Positions 42,855 to 50,944 of a DNA stretch of 64,000 bases are shown piece by piece. This DNA is from UMGS1491 sp944380925. GTDB lineage: Bacteria; Bacillota; Clostridia; Oscillospirales; Acutalibacteraceae. The stretch covers positions 1 through 64,000 of the forward strand of contig CALWJD010000002.1 of assembly GCA_944380925.1 (NCBI GenBank), written 5' to 3'. Position 1 is the first letter of the stretch. Each line of letters starts with the position of its first letter. A program made the translations under genes and the position numbers. The notes beneath the pieces were generated by a model. That model had not been told where the DNA came from. It did no database searches and worked only from the letters and a program-made list of their open reading frames with translations.

Positions 42855-45119
42855 CTAATTAACCAGCACAAAGTTACCTACCTCCGGCAAGTACTCCACG
42901 CCAATTTTATAGCGCTGCTTAATAACCTTGGCTTGTTTACCGGCGGCAACCTTAGGTTTATGTTTAGAACGATAGTCAACCAGCTTACCACGAAGCAATA
43001 CCAAAAAGTCGTTAACACCTCTTACGCCCTTATTTCTAACTTCTGCTGCGTTAGATATATCTTTAACAAGCTTCTCCGAAACGTTAATATCGATGCCATA
43101 TTTTTGCGAGTATTCTTTCCTTAATTCATCAAGCTGCGGTTTCAAAATGAACGCATAATCGTCAGCTTTAAGATTGTTAAATTCCACAATATCAAAACGG
43201 TTAACAAGAGATTTATCCCTTTGAATATTTGTCCTTGCGGCAGCTTGCGCTTCGGTAAGCTGCACGGGCGGCAATCCCCAACACTGACGAAGTTCATTGG
43301 TAATACAAATAAACACGGTTCTGGAAACATCTATATACTCATAGTTAACACCATTTCTAACCAAAAGCTTACCCGTATCTCTCGCGTCACGCAAGCGCTC
43401 CAAAATAGTATCATTCGGATCGGCTTTATGCATCTTATCGATTTCGTCAAGAACTACAACCACCCTGTTATTTAATTTTAATTGACGAACTATCTCAGAA
43501 TTTGCATTAAACAGCTGATCTGCAGGTGCTAAACCTTCCCCGGTTTTAGCGTCTTTTGCCGAAGTCGACGCAGTAACAGATGTGGACGTAATAAACTGCC
43601 ATGGTTGCATATCTTTATGGAAAATTGCTTTTGAAAGTGTTCTTGCGGCGTGGGTTTTACCTATACCGGAGTCACCGATGAAAGCCATAGTACAAGCGCA
43701 GTTACAAGGTTTACCGCTCTCATCGCTCTGTTTCCATAGATCCGTCATACCACTCATAATCTCAACAATCCTATCCATAGCCGCATCCTGACGGAAAACA
43801 CTACTTTTAAGATATTCCGTCATAAGTTCTTTAAGCTTTACAGGATCGCGCTCAAGCGTTAGCCTATTGTAAACAAACCTGTTGTACGTTTTGATAACAC
43901 CCGCTTTAACCCAAGCTCCGGCCTGAATTAATATATCTTTTGCGTGTGCAAGTGCGCCCATTCTTGAAGAAAGTATAAGCGATGTCACGAGTATCGGAGC
44001 ATTCCTCTGCATCTTGGAGAAAAATCTCTCCCGCTCAAAGGTTCTTTGGTCTGCCCCGCGCTTCATCAGCAATATTTTTAAACGATCCACACCATTTACA
44101 ACTCTTCTTGTTGCGCCACCGGTAGGTATACCAAAAAAGGTCGGCTGCTCAACAATATTAAAACATCCGAACGTTTCACCAACGAGGTTCCCAAAAGCCG
44201 GAGAATCCAAAAGCTCCGCCATATCATCATTAAGGTCATTTACTGAAACACCATTACTTGTTGCAATGCAATCAAAGTATTTAAGAAGCAACCTATCAAC
44301 CGCTGCCAGCTCAGGGTGAGCTTGCACCGCATCCGGGCTACGTTGCATATTTGCTAAATCCATCATATTCGCAACCTGCCCCTCCTGAGCATGTATTCCG
44401 GCAATATTACTTCCGTTATTTGATGCCAAGTTAGCAGCCGCACGACGAATATTTCCTGCTTGTTGACGGACCATGCCACTAGCCAAATCTCTTTGCACCG
44501 GATTCATTCCAATAGCCTCTAAAGCCTCGTCGAGCACCCTCTCAGCGGCATCTTGAGCAGCAGGGGTGGACACAGAAGGGTCGTTCATAAACCACCAACG
44601 CTTACCGTTACTATCATTACCGCCTTCTTGGAACCAATTTCTAAAAGCGTTTTCATCTTCCACCGGTGCACCATGCTGCCTTAACTTATCGCCATAATAT
44701 GCATCACGCCTCAAAAAATCGATTACCTCATCCATTTCCCAAGGATTTTGTACATGCAAATTATGTCTTCTGAACCAACCAAAAGAACTCGCCTTGGGCG
44801 TAAGGCTTAAACCTTCGGGCACCATAGGCGCAACATTACTCAAACTAAGTGCGGCGAGTGCCACAGCCGCTGCTTTCTTAGTTGAAATCTTTCTGCCACC
44901 GGCCACTGCCTCAATATCCTCATCGGATAGTTCTGCGCCACCATATAATTTCAAAAATACCTGAGCAACATAATCTTCAAACTCTTGCTTCGTAAAAGCT
45001 TGATCTGAATGGCTTACCAAAAAATCAAAAATTTCTTCCCCTTGAAGTTCTGCAAACTCCTTAAGAAGATGTTCATCCGAACAAATTTTCTCTAGCACGC
45101 TCTTAATTGTACTGTTCAT
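42855..45119 (-). CDS. AAA+ ATPase with N-terminal Nif11-type double-glycine leader
   Basis: 754 residues. Residues 1-75 match a Nif11-like leader: a helical part (VLEKICSDEHLLKEF) and ELSDEDIEAVAGG ending Gly74-Gly75, then Arg-Lys. A hydrophobic stretch (83-100) and a helical region to about 440 follow. The ClpA/B- or torsin-like AAA+ module has Walker A GDSGIGKT (482-489), Walker B VVVVLDEID (553-561), sensor 1 Asn608, candidate Arg finger 641 and sensor 2 Arg700 (KGVRGVNDFL). The ATPase looks intact. A leader for peptide natural products on a chaperone-size protein is unusual. AAAGGTGGAG precedes the ATG. Confidence 0.85.
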   Translation of the reverse strand: MNSTIKSVLEKICSDEHLLKEFAELQGEEIFDFLVSHSDQAFTKQEFEDYVAQVFLKLYGGAELSDEDIEAVAGGRKISTKKAAAVALAALSLSNVAPMVPEGLSLTPKASSFGWFRRHNLHVQNPWEMDEVIDFLRRDAYYGDKLRQHGAPVEDENAFRNWFQEGGNDSNGKRWWFMNDPSVSTPAAQDAAERVLDEALEAIGMNPVQRDLASGMVRQQAGNIRRAAANLASNNGSNIAGIHAQEGQVANMMDLANMQRSPDAVQAHPELAAVDRLLLKYFDCIATSNGVSVNDLNDDMAELLDSPAFGNLVGETFGCFNIVEQPTFFGIPTGGATRRVVNGVDRLKILLMKRGADQRTFERERFFSKMQRNAPILVTSLILSSRMGALAHAKDILIQAGAWVKAGVIKTYNRFVYNRLTLERDPVKLKELMTEYLKSSVFRQDAAMDRIVEIMSGMTDLWKQSDESGKPCNCACTMAFIGDSGIGKTHAARTLSKAIFHKDMQPWQFITSTSVTASTSAKDAKTGEGLAPADQLFNANSEIVRQLKLNNRVVVVLDEIDKMHKADPNDTILERLRDARDTGKLLVRNGVNYEYIDVSRTVFICITNELRQCWGLPPVQLTEAQAAARTNIQRDKSLVNRFDIVEFNNLKADDYAFILKPQLDELRKEYSQKYGIDINVSEKLVKDISNAAEVRNKGVRGVNDFLVLLRGKLVDYRSKHKPKVAAGKQAKVIKQRYKIGVEYLPEVGNFVLVN

Positions 45120-45342
45120 AATACTCCACCTTTCAACAAAAGTATTTCAAACAGCATTGTACAACGATGGTTGGGGATATCAACAAAAATTATATATTTT
45201 TTACAGTAGTCGCATTCATTTATTGCTCACCGCAAAATAAATTTACTACTTTTTCTGCTCTAATCTCATATATATTTTGCAACGTTTTTATTAAATAACT
45301 TTAGATTTACCAAACGATGTTTTCTAAAACCAAAAATTTTAT

Positions 45343-46302
45343 TCATAAATCATCTTCTCCAAAATTTGGCGGCCACTTTAATGGATCTTCCTCATACAGT
45401 GGAGAAAGCGGAAAATCACTGTAAATATCCGCTCTGCCCGAAAAATCAGTAAAACTTAATGGATTACCGCTAATCAACGATTGCGAGCTTGCACCAAATT
45501 CACCCGACGTCGGCGCAATTTCTCCATAAGCACTTGACGTCCCAAAGGTGTTTTCCAATGGCGTTTGTACACCAATATCTGAATTTGGTACTGCTACTAT
45601 TGGTCCGGCACCTAAGTCCGGTAATTCAAAAGGTGGTGTGTCTCCCGGCGTTGATTGTGTTTCCGTGCCGGAAAGTTGCATTGTTGCCGGTTGCTCAGGA
45701 TGCAAACTCGGTAAATCAGGGACCCGAGTATCTTCTACCACTGTTCTTGCGCCCATACCGATAGTTGGTGCCGTTACTGTTTGGCCGACACCCGAACTTG
45801 GTGGCCTTAAAGACGGCATACCCTTTACCATTACTTGAGCACCTGCGCCGAAGGTTTGCGCTCTTACCGTTTGGCCGGCACTCGGCAACTCAAAAAGCGG
45901 TGTTTTTCCCACCCCTGACGGTGCTTCTTCACCGTGAAATTGCACCATGGAAATTTGTTGAGTGCTTGAACCCTCGGGCTCAAATTTTGGCATATTCCCT
46001 GCCTCCACTTCTGCACTTACATCGGCTGCCGGTTGTTTATACAAATCACTTTCAACCATAACAAACTCGCCGGGGGACGTACGACGAGCAACAGACACTC
46101 CGGGAAGCACAGATGCAGCGGGGTTAGGCGGCGCATTCACAAGAGTAACTTGAGAAACCATGGACGCCCCACTCACAGAACCGGTCACCAACGGCCAACC
46201 CATACGCAACCGAATACTATTTATGGTAAATCCCCGAGCATAATCAAGCGGTATTCTGCCATATATGTCTGGAGCATACATAATTTGCGTGGCCCATATC
46301 AA
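45343..46302 (-). CDS. Frameshifted C-terminal part of the secreted ankyrin protein
   Basis: 319 codons. The first about 25 residues (APDIYGRIPLDYARGF) complete the last ankyrin repeat of the upstream frame, so this is not an independent gene. The remaining 290 residues are low-complexity, rich in Pro, Thr, Gly, Val and Ser, with about three degenerate repeats (GQTVRAQTFGAGAQV, GQTVTAPTIGMGART, GPIVAVPNSDIGVQT). Such tails are typical of surface or exported proteins. Dropping one C near 46288 restores a single frame with the 46244-46753 part (469 residues). Confidence 0.6.
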   Translation of the reverse strand: MIWATQIMYAPDIYGRIPLDYARGFTINSIRLRMGWPLVTGSVSGASMVSQVTLVNAPPNPAASVLPGVSVARRTSPGEFVMVESDLYKQPAADVSAEVEAGNMPKFEPEGSSTQQISMVQFHGEEAPSGVGKTPLFELPSAGQTVRAQTFGAGAQVMVKGMPSLRPPSSGVGQTVTAPTIGMGARTVVEDTRVPDLPSLHPEQPATMQLSGTETQSTPGDTPPFELPDLGAGPIVAVPNSDIGVQTPLENTFGTSSAYGEIAPTSGEFGASSQSLISGNPLSFTDFSGRADIYSDFPLSPLYEEDPLKWPPNFGEDDL

Positions 46303-46753
46303 TCAAATAGTTTGCAGTATATGGGATCCTCACACCGGCAGCATAGTGAAGCGGCGTTTTACCAGATTTATCTACCCAATCAACACATATTCGGGCAAGG
46401 GTATGTTCCAATAAATACGCAACAGCTTTGATTTGACCGCCTTTAGCAGCAAAATGAAGTGGTGTCATCCCGTTCTTATCCACCGCAAAAACATCTGCAC
46501 CATTAGAAACTAAAATTTTAATAATATTAAGTGCTCCCCTCAACGCCGCATAACGAAGTGCTGTTTTACCCCACCTATCTTTTTCATCCAAATTAACCTC
46601 TTCGTGTGCAAGCAAATTTTCTATTTCCCATGCTCGCCTTTGCATAACATAATCGTGCAATTTCGTTCCGGCGGCAAATACACTGGGAAAAACTATCGCC
46701 ACACATAACAAACATACCAACACCAACGATAGCCCTTTTCGCTTTAACTTCAA
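46244..46753 (-). CDS. Secreted ankyrin-repeat protein, N-terminal part
   Basis: About 169 codons from TTG 46753, chosen because AGAGGAG lies 7 bases upstream; the frame stays open to 46798. Signal peptide (LSLVLVCLLCVAIVFPSVFA) followed by ankyrin repeats: KTALRYAALRGALNIIKIL, MTPLHFAAKGGQIKAVAYL and KTPLHYAAGVRIPYTANYL. The frame then leaves the ankyrin pattern after LIDMG and stops; the pattern continues in the frame of 45343-46302. Ankyrin repeats mediate protein binding. Broken by a one-base frameshift, or by a sequencing error. Confidence 0.75.
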   Translation of the reverse strand: MKLKRKGLSLVLVCLLCVAIVFPSVFAAGTKLHDYVMQRRAWEIENLLAHEEVNLDEKDRWGKTALRYAALRGALNIIKILVSNGADVFAVDKNGMTPLHFAAKGGQIKAVAYLLEHTLARICVDWVDKSGKTPLHYAAGVRIPYTANYLIDMGHANYVCSRHIWQNTA

Positions 46754-46960
46754 AAAATATCTCCTCTTTCTTAAAATAAAATTCATCAACAAAAACACAT
46801 TAGTATAGCAATAGAAACACCGCTACATAATGCGCTTTTTTATTGTTGTATCCATCAACAAACCTATTTACTTTTTCGTTTAAAAAACATTTTTAGATTA
46901 CAAATTATATTTTGAACATCTAAAAACCCGTCTTACTCACTAAAAATGGTAAATAAGCAA

Positions 46961-46983
46961 GGTCACCTCTAAGCGAGATGACC
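46961..46983 (-). terminator. Hairpin downstream of tRNA-Ser
   Basis: 9-bp stem (GGTCATCTC / GAGGTGACC on the minus strand, one G-T pair) 16 bases past the tRNA 3' end, followed by TTGCTTATTT. Confidence 0.6.
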
Positions 46984-46998
46984 GCAGAACAGAAATAA

Positions 46999-47091
46999 TG
47001 GCGGAGAGAGGGGGATTCGAACCCCCGAAGCCGCTTTAACGACTTACACGATTTCCAATCGTGCTCCTTAAGCCAGCTCGGACACCTCTCC
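46999..47091 (-). tRNA. tRNA-Ser (GGA)
   Basis: About 93 bases including encoded CCA. Acceptor starting GGAGAGG, anticodon loop TGGAAAT with anticodon GGA, a long class II variable arm (AAGTCGTTAAAGCGGCTT region) and T loop TTCGAAT. Confidence 0.95.
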
Positions 47092-47190
47092 ACTACAAAA
47101 TTATTATAACATAAATTTCTAAAAAATCAACAAGATATTTGCGGCACAACACATCTTACTGAAGTTTTAACTGTTTGCGCTCGTATAGTT

Positions 47191-47694
47191 CTATATTTTT
47201 TTACTAAATTTCATAAGACGCAATCTATTATAACGCTGAATTAGAAAGAATGGTAAATTCGCAATAACCGGTATCAAGGAAAAAATCAATGAATATGGCC
47301 AATCATTGATTAAAAGAGACACGATAAAATATAAAGAACAGGCATAATGATTCCACTCGGCTCTGCAAGTTTCAGAAATAAACATCCCAATATATTCTTT
47401 ATTTATTTTTTCAAACGACTCTAATCGACGCTTGGAAAAACCACCTGTCGCCACATACTGCGGCAGGCGGTCTTTCCATTTTTTAATTTTAAGCCACTTA
47501 ACATAAAATTTTCCGTTTTGCTCCCATTTGTGCGGCCTATAAGAAAAACGTTTACAATTAAAAAACGAACGAGGCAAACTCCGGCAAATTACCAAAACTA
47601 TCAAATGCCAAAAAATCATTAAAACAAAATTTATCAAAATAATTTTATAAAGACTTAAATTCGAAAAATTCAAACAAAACAACCCACTAATCAA
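47191..47694 (-). CDS. CrtO-like acyltransferase family membrane protein
   Basis: 167 residues with about four hydrophobic segments (FVLMIFWHLIVLVICRSLP near the N-terminus). FSYRPHKWEQNGKFYVK, IKKWKDRLPQ and SETCRAEWNHYACSLYF form the motif order of the glycosyl-diaponeurosporenoate acyltransferase (CrtO) family. No carotenoid genes are present, so the substrate is likely another lipid or glycan. Start uncertain: the TTG at 47694 lacks a clear ribosome site but is close to the stop of the gene upstream, so coupling is possible. Confidence 0.7.
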   Translation of the reverse strand: MISGLFCLNFSNLSLYKIILINFVLMIFWHLIVLVICRSLPRSFFNCKRFSYRPHKWEQNGKFYVKWLKIKKWKDRLPQYVATGGFSKRRLESFEKINKEYIGMFISETCRAEWNHYACSLYFIVSLLINDWPYSLIFSLIPVIANLPFFLIQRYNRLRLMKFSKKI

Positions 47695-47699
47695 ACAAT

Positions 47700-48185
47700 T
47701 TACAGACTCTTCATGTCTTTTTGCGCTTCCATAAGCTTAAGCTGCGCTTCATGCATTTGCTGTGCCCTTTCATCACTTAGAATTTTAGGGACAACTTTTT
47801 TATACATTTCAACAGCTTCCAAATACTTATCATATGCAGCCATCATTTTTTCATAATGCTCTTTTGAATCATCTCCAACCCTTGGGCCCAGCTTCTCTTT
47901 TAGTGTGGAAACAAACTTGGTGATTTTATCTGCACTGGCTTCGACTTTTTCTGTGTCTTCTTGAGTTCCTTTATACGAAGAAACTTTATCTAAAAAGTCA
48001 TCTACCAAATTATTAAAATCATCGTTTTGAACTATTACCTCTTTTATATATTCACTACGTTCAAAAGGGCGAACCGAATTTCTATAATACAAAAACCCAA
48101 AAACCAATGCGCATAAAACGACAAATACTGACATAGTCAAAATTAAAGCTTTGCTTGTTTTCTTTTTTGATTTTGTTTCTTCCAT
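47700..48185 (-). CDS. Membrane-anchored helical protein
   Basis: 161 residues. Basic cytoplasmic tail (KKKTSK), one transmembrane helix (about 14-34), then a charged helical extracytoplasmic part likely to form a helical bundle or coiled coil (YEKMMAAYDKYLEAVEMYKK). Not recognised. AAGGGGGA precedes the ATG. Only 5 bases separate it from the CrtO-like gene, so they are probably one operon. Confidence 0.75.
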   Translation of the reverse strand: MEETKSKKKTSKALILTMSVFVVLCALVFGFLYYRNSVRPFERSEYIKEVIVQNDDFNNLVDDFLDKVSSYKGTQEDTEKVEASADKITKFVSTLKEKLGPRVGDDSKEHYEKMMAAYDKYLEAVEMYKKVVPKILSDERAQQMHEAQLKLMEAQKDMKSL

Positions 48186-48397
48186 TTTGATATTCCCCCT
48201 TGATTATTTACGTTGCCAATGTAGCTCCGCCAACTCATATAGTAACATATAAAAGCGATTATTGCCACAAAAACTTTCTTGTTTTACAATTTATAAAATC
48301 CAGTTTGTTGCAAAAATCGCTTTTCACCAATGTTCATACATAATTATATTTCAAACATCAACAATTAACGTATGAAAATTATCTTTTATTAAATCAA

Positions 48398-50110
48398 TTA
48401 CCTTTTAAATCTTTTACCGGGTTCACGGAATAAAAACGCCATGCAACCCAAACTTATAATCATAACTAAAATCAAGGCGGTACACAAAATAAGAATTTTA
48501 TCTCCGGTACTTAAAAAATTATTTTCACTGCTTTCTTCATTATTTATTTCGATGCCATTTTCTTCTTCGGGATCTGACTCATTGTGCTCGTTATTTTCAT
48601 GATGCTCATTTTCTTCTTTATTGGGGTCAAATAAAGCATACTTACTAAAATGATCTATTTCAAATGATAAATAAGTAACCCCATCTATAACTTCCAACTT
48701 TTGGGTATCGGTAAAAGTTTCGTCATCCAAAGCTCTTACAAATAAAGCAAGCACCTCGTCTTTATCCCAGCCATTCGGGATTTCAACATAAACCTTAACT
48801 TTTCCGCCTTTAAACTCGGTATACTTTTCTCCATTTCTATCTTTAACACCTATATCAAAATAAAGAATTCTTTCTAATTTATCAGCATATTCTTTATCAA
48901 GTTTCGAGTTAAGCTCATCAATAACATATGGATCTTCTATCCTATCGCAAAAAAAGGTTGATCCATACTCAAATATTCCTTCTCGCGCTTCTATTTTAAG
49001 TTTAAGGGTTCCGTAATCAGAATCCATACTTCCATCTCGATCCAAACGGGTGGTTAAGCCTGTTACGCCATATTCTTTAACAGCTTCGGGATCAGAAAAA
49101 AATTGTGCGCTGTTTTCTTCCGCTGAATTGGAAAGAAAAATTATCTCTCTGTTTTCACCTTGATAATCCTTGATAATAAAATTATATCTGGAAGCACCCA
49201 AAATATGGACCATAATGTTTAGTGTTTTCAGTTTCTGCACCGCAAACATCATTTTTGAATTTTCTCTATCAGCATTTAGCGCCTCAATTTTTAGAGGAAA
49301 TTTATCTTCGGTAAAAAAGTCGCCACGTTCTTCAAAATAATTCTTTTTATCCATATTAAGCAACAAAAACCTCGCCGCATACTCCTTATCTATAGCTTCT
49401 CTATATTCATCGCCAACCGCCATTACTATGGAAGTCGAACTAATGGTAAGCGACTTAACGTGTGCCGCCGCCGGACGAGTTATATTTCCTTCTTCATCTT
49501 TTTTAAATTCTCCAACAACGCAGCTTGCACCAATAGCTTGCGCGTGGTCAGGAGCAACTGCGTAAACGCTCGCATTACCTTCTATTGTTATGGCTCCTTT
49601 AGGATCGCCATCTATGGTACAGCCACGCCCAAGTCCAATTGCTGCACCCCCATCATCGCCTATAATATCGGGTCTCCTATCATCGGTAGCCATAGCAACA
49701 ACTTTAGAATTTCCTCTTATGGTTATACTCACATCAAAGTGTTCGGCATCATAATATTTTTCCTTACTCCTGCCACGGCCTGAACCAATTCCCGTGCCAC
49801 CACAAGAGCCAATCGCAATAACGTCAGCCTCGCCTTCTATAATTATATTGCCGGAAGAAGCCCCATAGCCACCACCTATTCCTGCTGCAAAAGTATCGGA
49901 ATAGCCTTCGCCGTATAAGGTATCCGTATTATATTGGTCAAAATTATCAAAATTCATATGATATCCGGCCGCTTTAATCGTTCCACCACTTATAGTAATA
50001 TTTCCGCCATTATAAAAACCAACTTTTGGAGTAGAGCCGCCACTTGTTCCGTAACCAGAGCCTATTCCGGCGCCACCTCCGGTTCCAAGCGCCGTAATAT
50101 TTCCGCTCAT
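48398..50110 (-). CDS. Beta-solenoid surface protein A, C-terminal part (frameshifted)
   Basis: 570 codons from an internal ATG; the frame is open back to about 50225. Gly-rich repeats of the GGAGIGSGYG / GNITISGGT type build a right-handed beta-solenoid (about 1-190). A beta-domain region follows (PLKIEALNAD, QFFSDPEAVKEYG, HFSKYALFDPN), then an acidic Asn/Glu/His linker and a C-terminal transmembrane helix with a basic tail (FREPGKRFKR), so the protein is membrane- or wall-anchored. The N-terminal part is in the frame of 50203-50673. Paralogue of the 50945 gene. The missing ribosome site confirms it is not an independent gene. Confidence 0.7.
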   Translation of the reverse strand: MSGNITALGTGGGAGIGSGYGTSGGSTPKVGFYNGGNITISGGTIKAAGYHMNFDNFDQYNTDTLYGEGYSDTFAAGIGGGYGASSGNIIIEGEADVIAIGSCGGTGIGSGRGRSKEKYYDAEHFDVSITIRGNSKVVAMATDDRRPDIIGDDGGAAIGLGRGCTIDGDPKGAITIEGNASVYAVAPDHAQAIGASCVVGEFKKDEEGNITRPAAAHVKSLTISSTSIVMAVGDEYREAIDKEYAARFLLLNMDKKNYFEERGDFFTEDKFPLKIEALNADRENSKMMFAVQKLKTLNIMVHILGASRYNFIIKDYQGENREIIFLSNSAEENSAQFFSDPEAVKEYGVTGLTTRLDRDGSMDSDYGTLKLKIEAREGIFEYGSTFFCDRIEDPYVIDELNSKLDKEYADKLERILYFDIGVKDRNGEKYTEFKGGKVKVYVEIPNGWDKDEVLALFVRALDDETFTDTQKLEVIDGVTYLSFEIDHFSKYALFDPNKEENEHHENNEHNESDPEEENGIEINNEESSENNFLSTGDKILILCTALILVMIISLGCMAFLFREPGKRFKR

Positions 50111-50337
50111 TATATTGATTGCGGATGCGCTGGAATGATTGCCCGAGCCTATCGCTGCTCCTTTATCTCCACCTATTGCCGTAATATTTCCGCTATAAAT
50201 ATTTATATTTCCACATGCCGGATTTCCGTACCTCCACTATACCCTATGCCACCTATACCCGCGCTCCAATTACCTCCCGTGACAGTAAGGCTACTACCAT
50301 CTAAACCATAAATATTAACGGTAGAACCATTTTCAAC
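50037..50337. repeat. 301-bp perfect repeat, copy 1
   Basis: Identical base for base to 52599-52899, while flanking gene sequence is only moderately similar. Contains the frameshift site near 50228. Suggests recent gene conversion between the two solenoid genes or an assembly artefact. Confidence 0.9.
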
Positions 50338-50673
50338 CTGTATACCTGCCGCTGTGGCAGCTTCTCTAGCAGACAAAACATTTTCACCTTCAAAAACCAA
50401 ATTAACAGTTGCACCTTCGCATATTCTTATTGCTGCGTCACCAGACTCCGTGTTTTCATGTGTCAAACCTGAAACTTTTACAGTTAAATTTCTATTTATT
50501 TCAAGCGTTCCTTCCCAATCCGGATAATCCCCACCAACACCATAGGTAACATCTGCTATGGGAATATCAAAATTTGAAGCTCTTACACAAGCCACAGCGC
50601 CAACAAAAAGTAATACAACCATCGACAAAGCTAAAAAATACACGTAAGATAATTTCATGCGATTCTTTCTCAT
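50203..50673 (-). CDS. Beta-solenoid surface protein A, N-terminal part (frameshifted)
   Basis: 156 codons. Signal peptide (LSYVYFLALSMVVLLFVGAVACV), then the N-terminal cap and first solenoid strands (NGSTVNIYGLDGSSLTVTGG, WSAGIGGIGYSGG). After GYSGG the frame runs into TEIRHVEI and stops; the -1 frame continues the repeat pattern as YGNPACGNINIYSG. A -1 shift gives a 758-residue protein with the 48398-50110 part. ATG start preceded by GGGATAAAA. Confidence 0.7.
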   Translation of the reverse strand: MRKNRMKLSYVYFLALSMVVLLFVGAVACVRASNFDIPIADVTYGVGGDYPDWEGTLEINRNLTVKVSGLTHENTESGDAAIRICEGATVNLVFEGENVLSAREAATAAGIQVENGSTVNIYGLDGSSLTVTGGNWSAGIGGIGYSGGTEIRHVEI

Positions 50674-50868
50674 AATTTTATCCCCGTTCCAATAAAATAA
50701 TCACTCCACCAACAATATATACCATTGTTTATGAACATATAGATCAAATATATCTACATATTAAAGCGATGTCACGTGACTATTTGAACAAATTTTATAA
50801 AAATCCAAATTTACCAATTCTTATCTTTTTATAAGTTATTATGTCTAAAAATAAAATAAATATGCAAA

Positions 50869-50894
50869 ACCCTTTGGATATTTATCCAAAGGGT
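50869..50894 (-). terminator. Terminator of solenoid gene B
   Basis: 12-bp stem ACCCTTTGGATA / TATCCAAAGGGT; on the minus strand followed by TTTGCATATTTATTTTATTTTT. Confidence 0.8.
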
Positions 50895-50944
50895 GTGCTC
50901 CTAAAATATGTGCAATCAAACTCTAACCGACCGATCGAAAAAAT

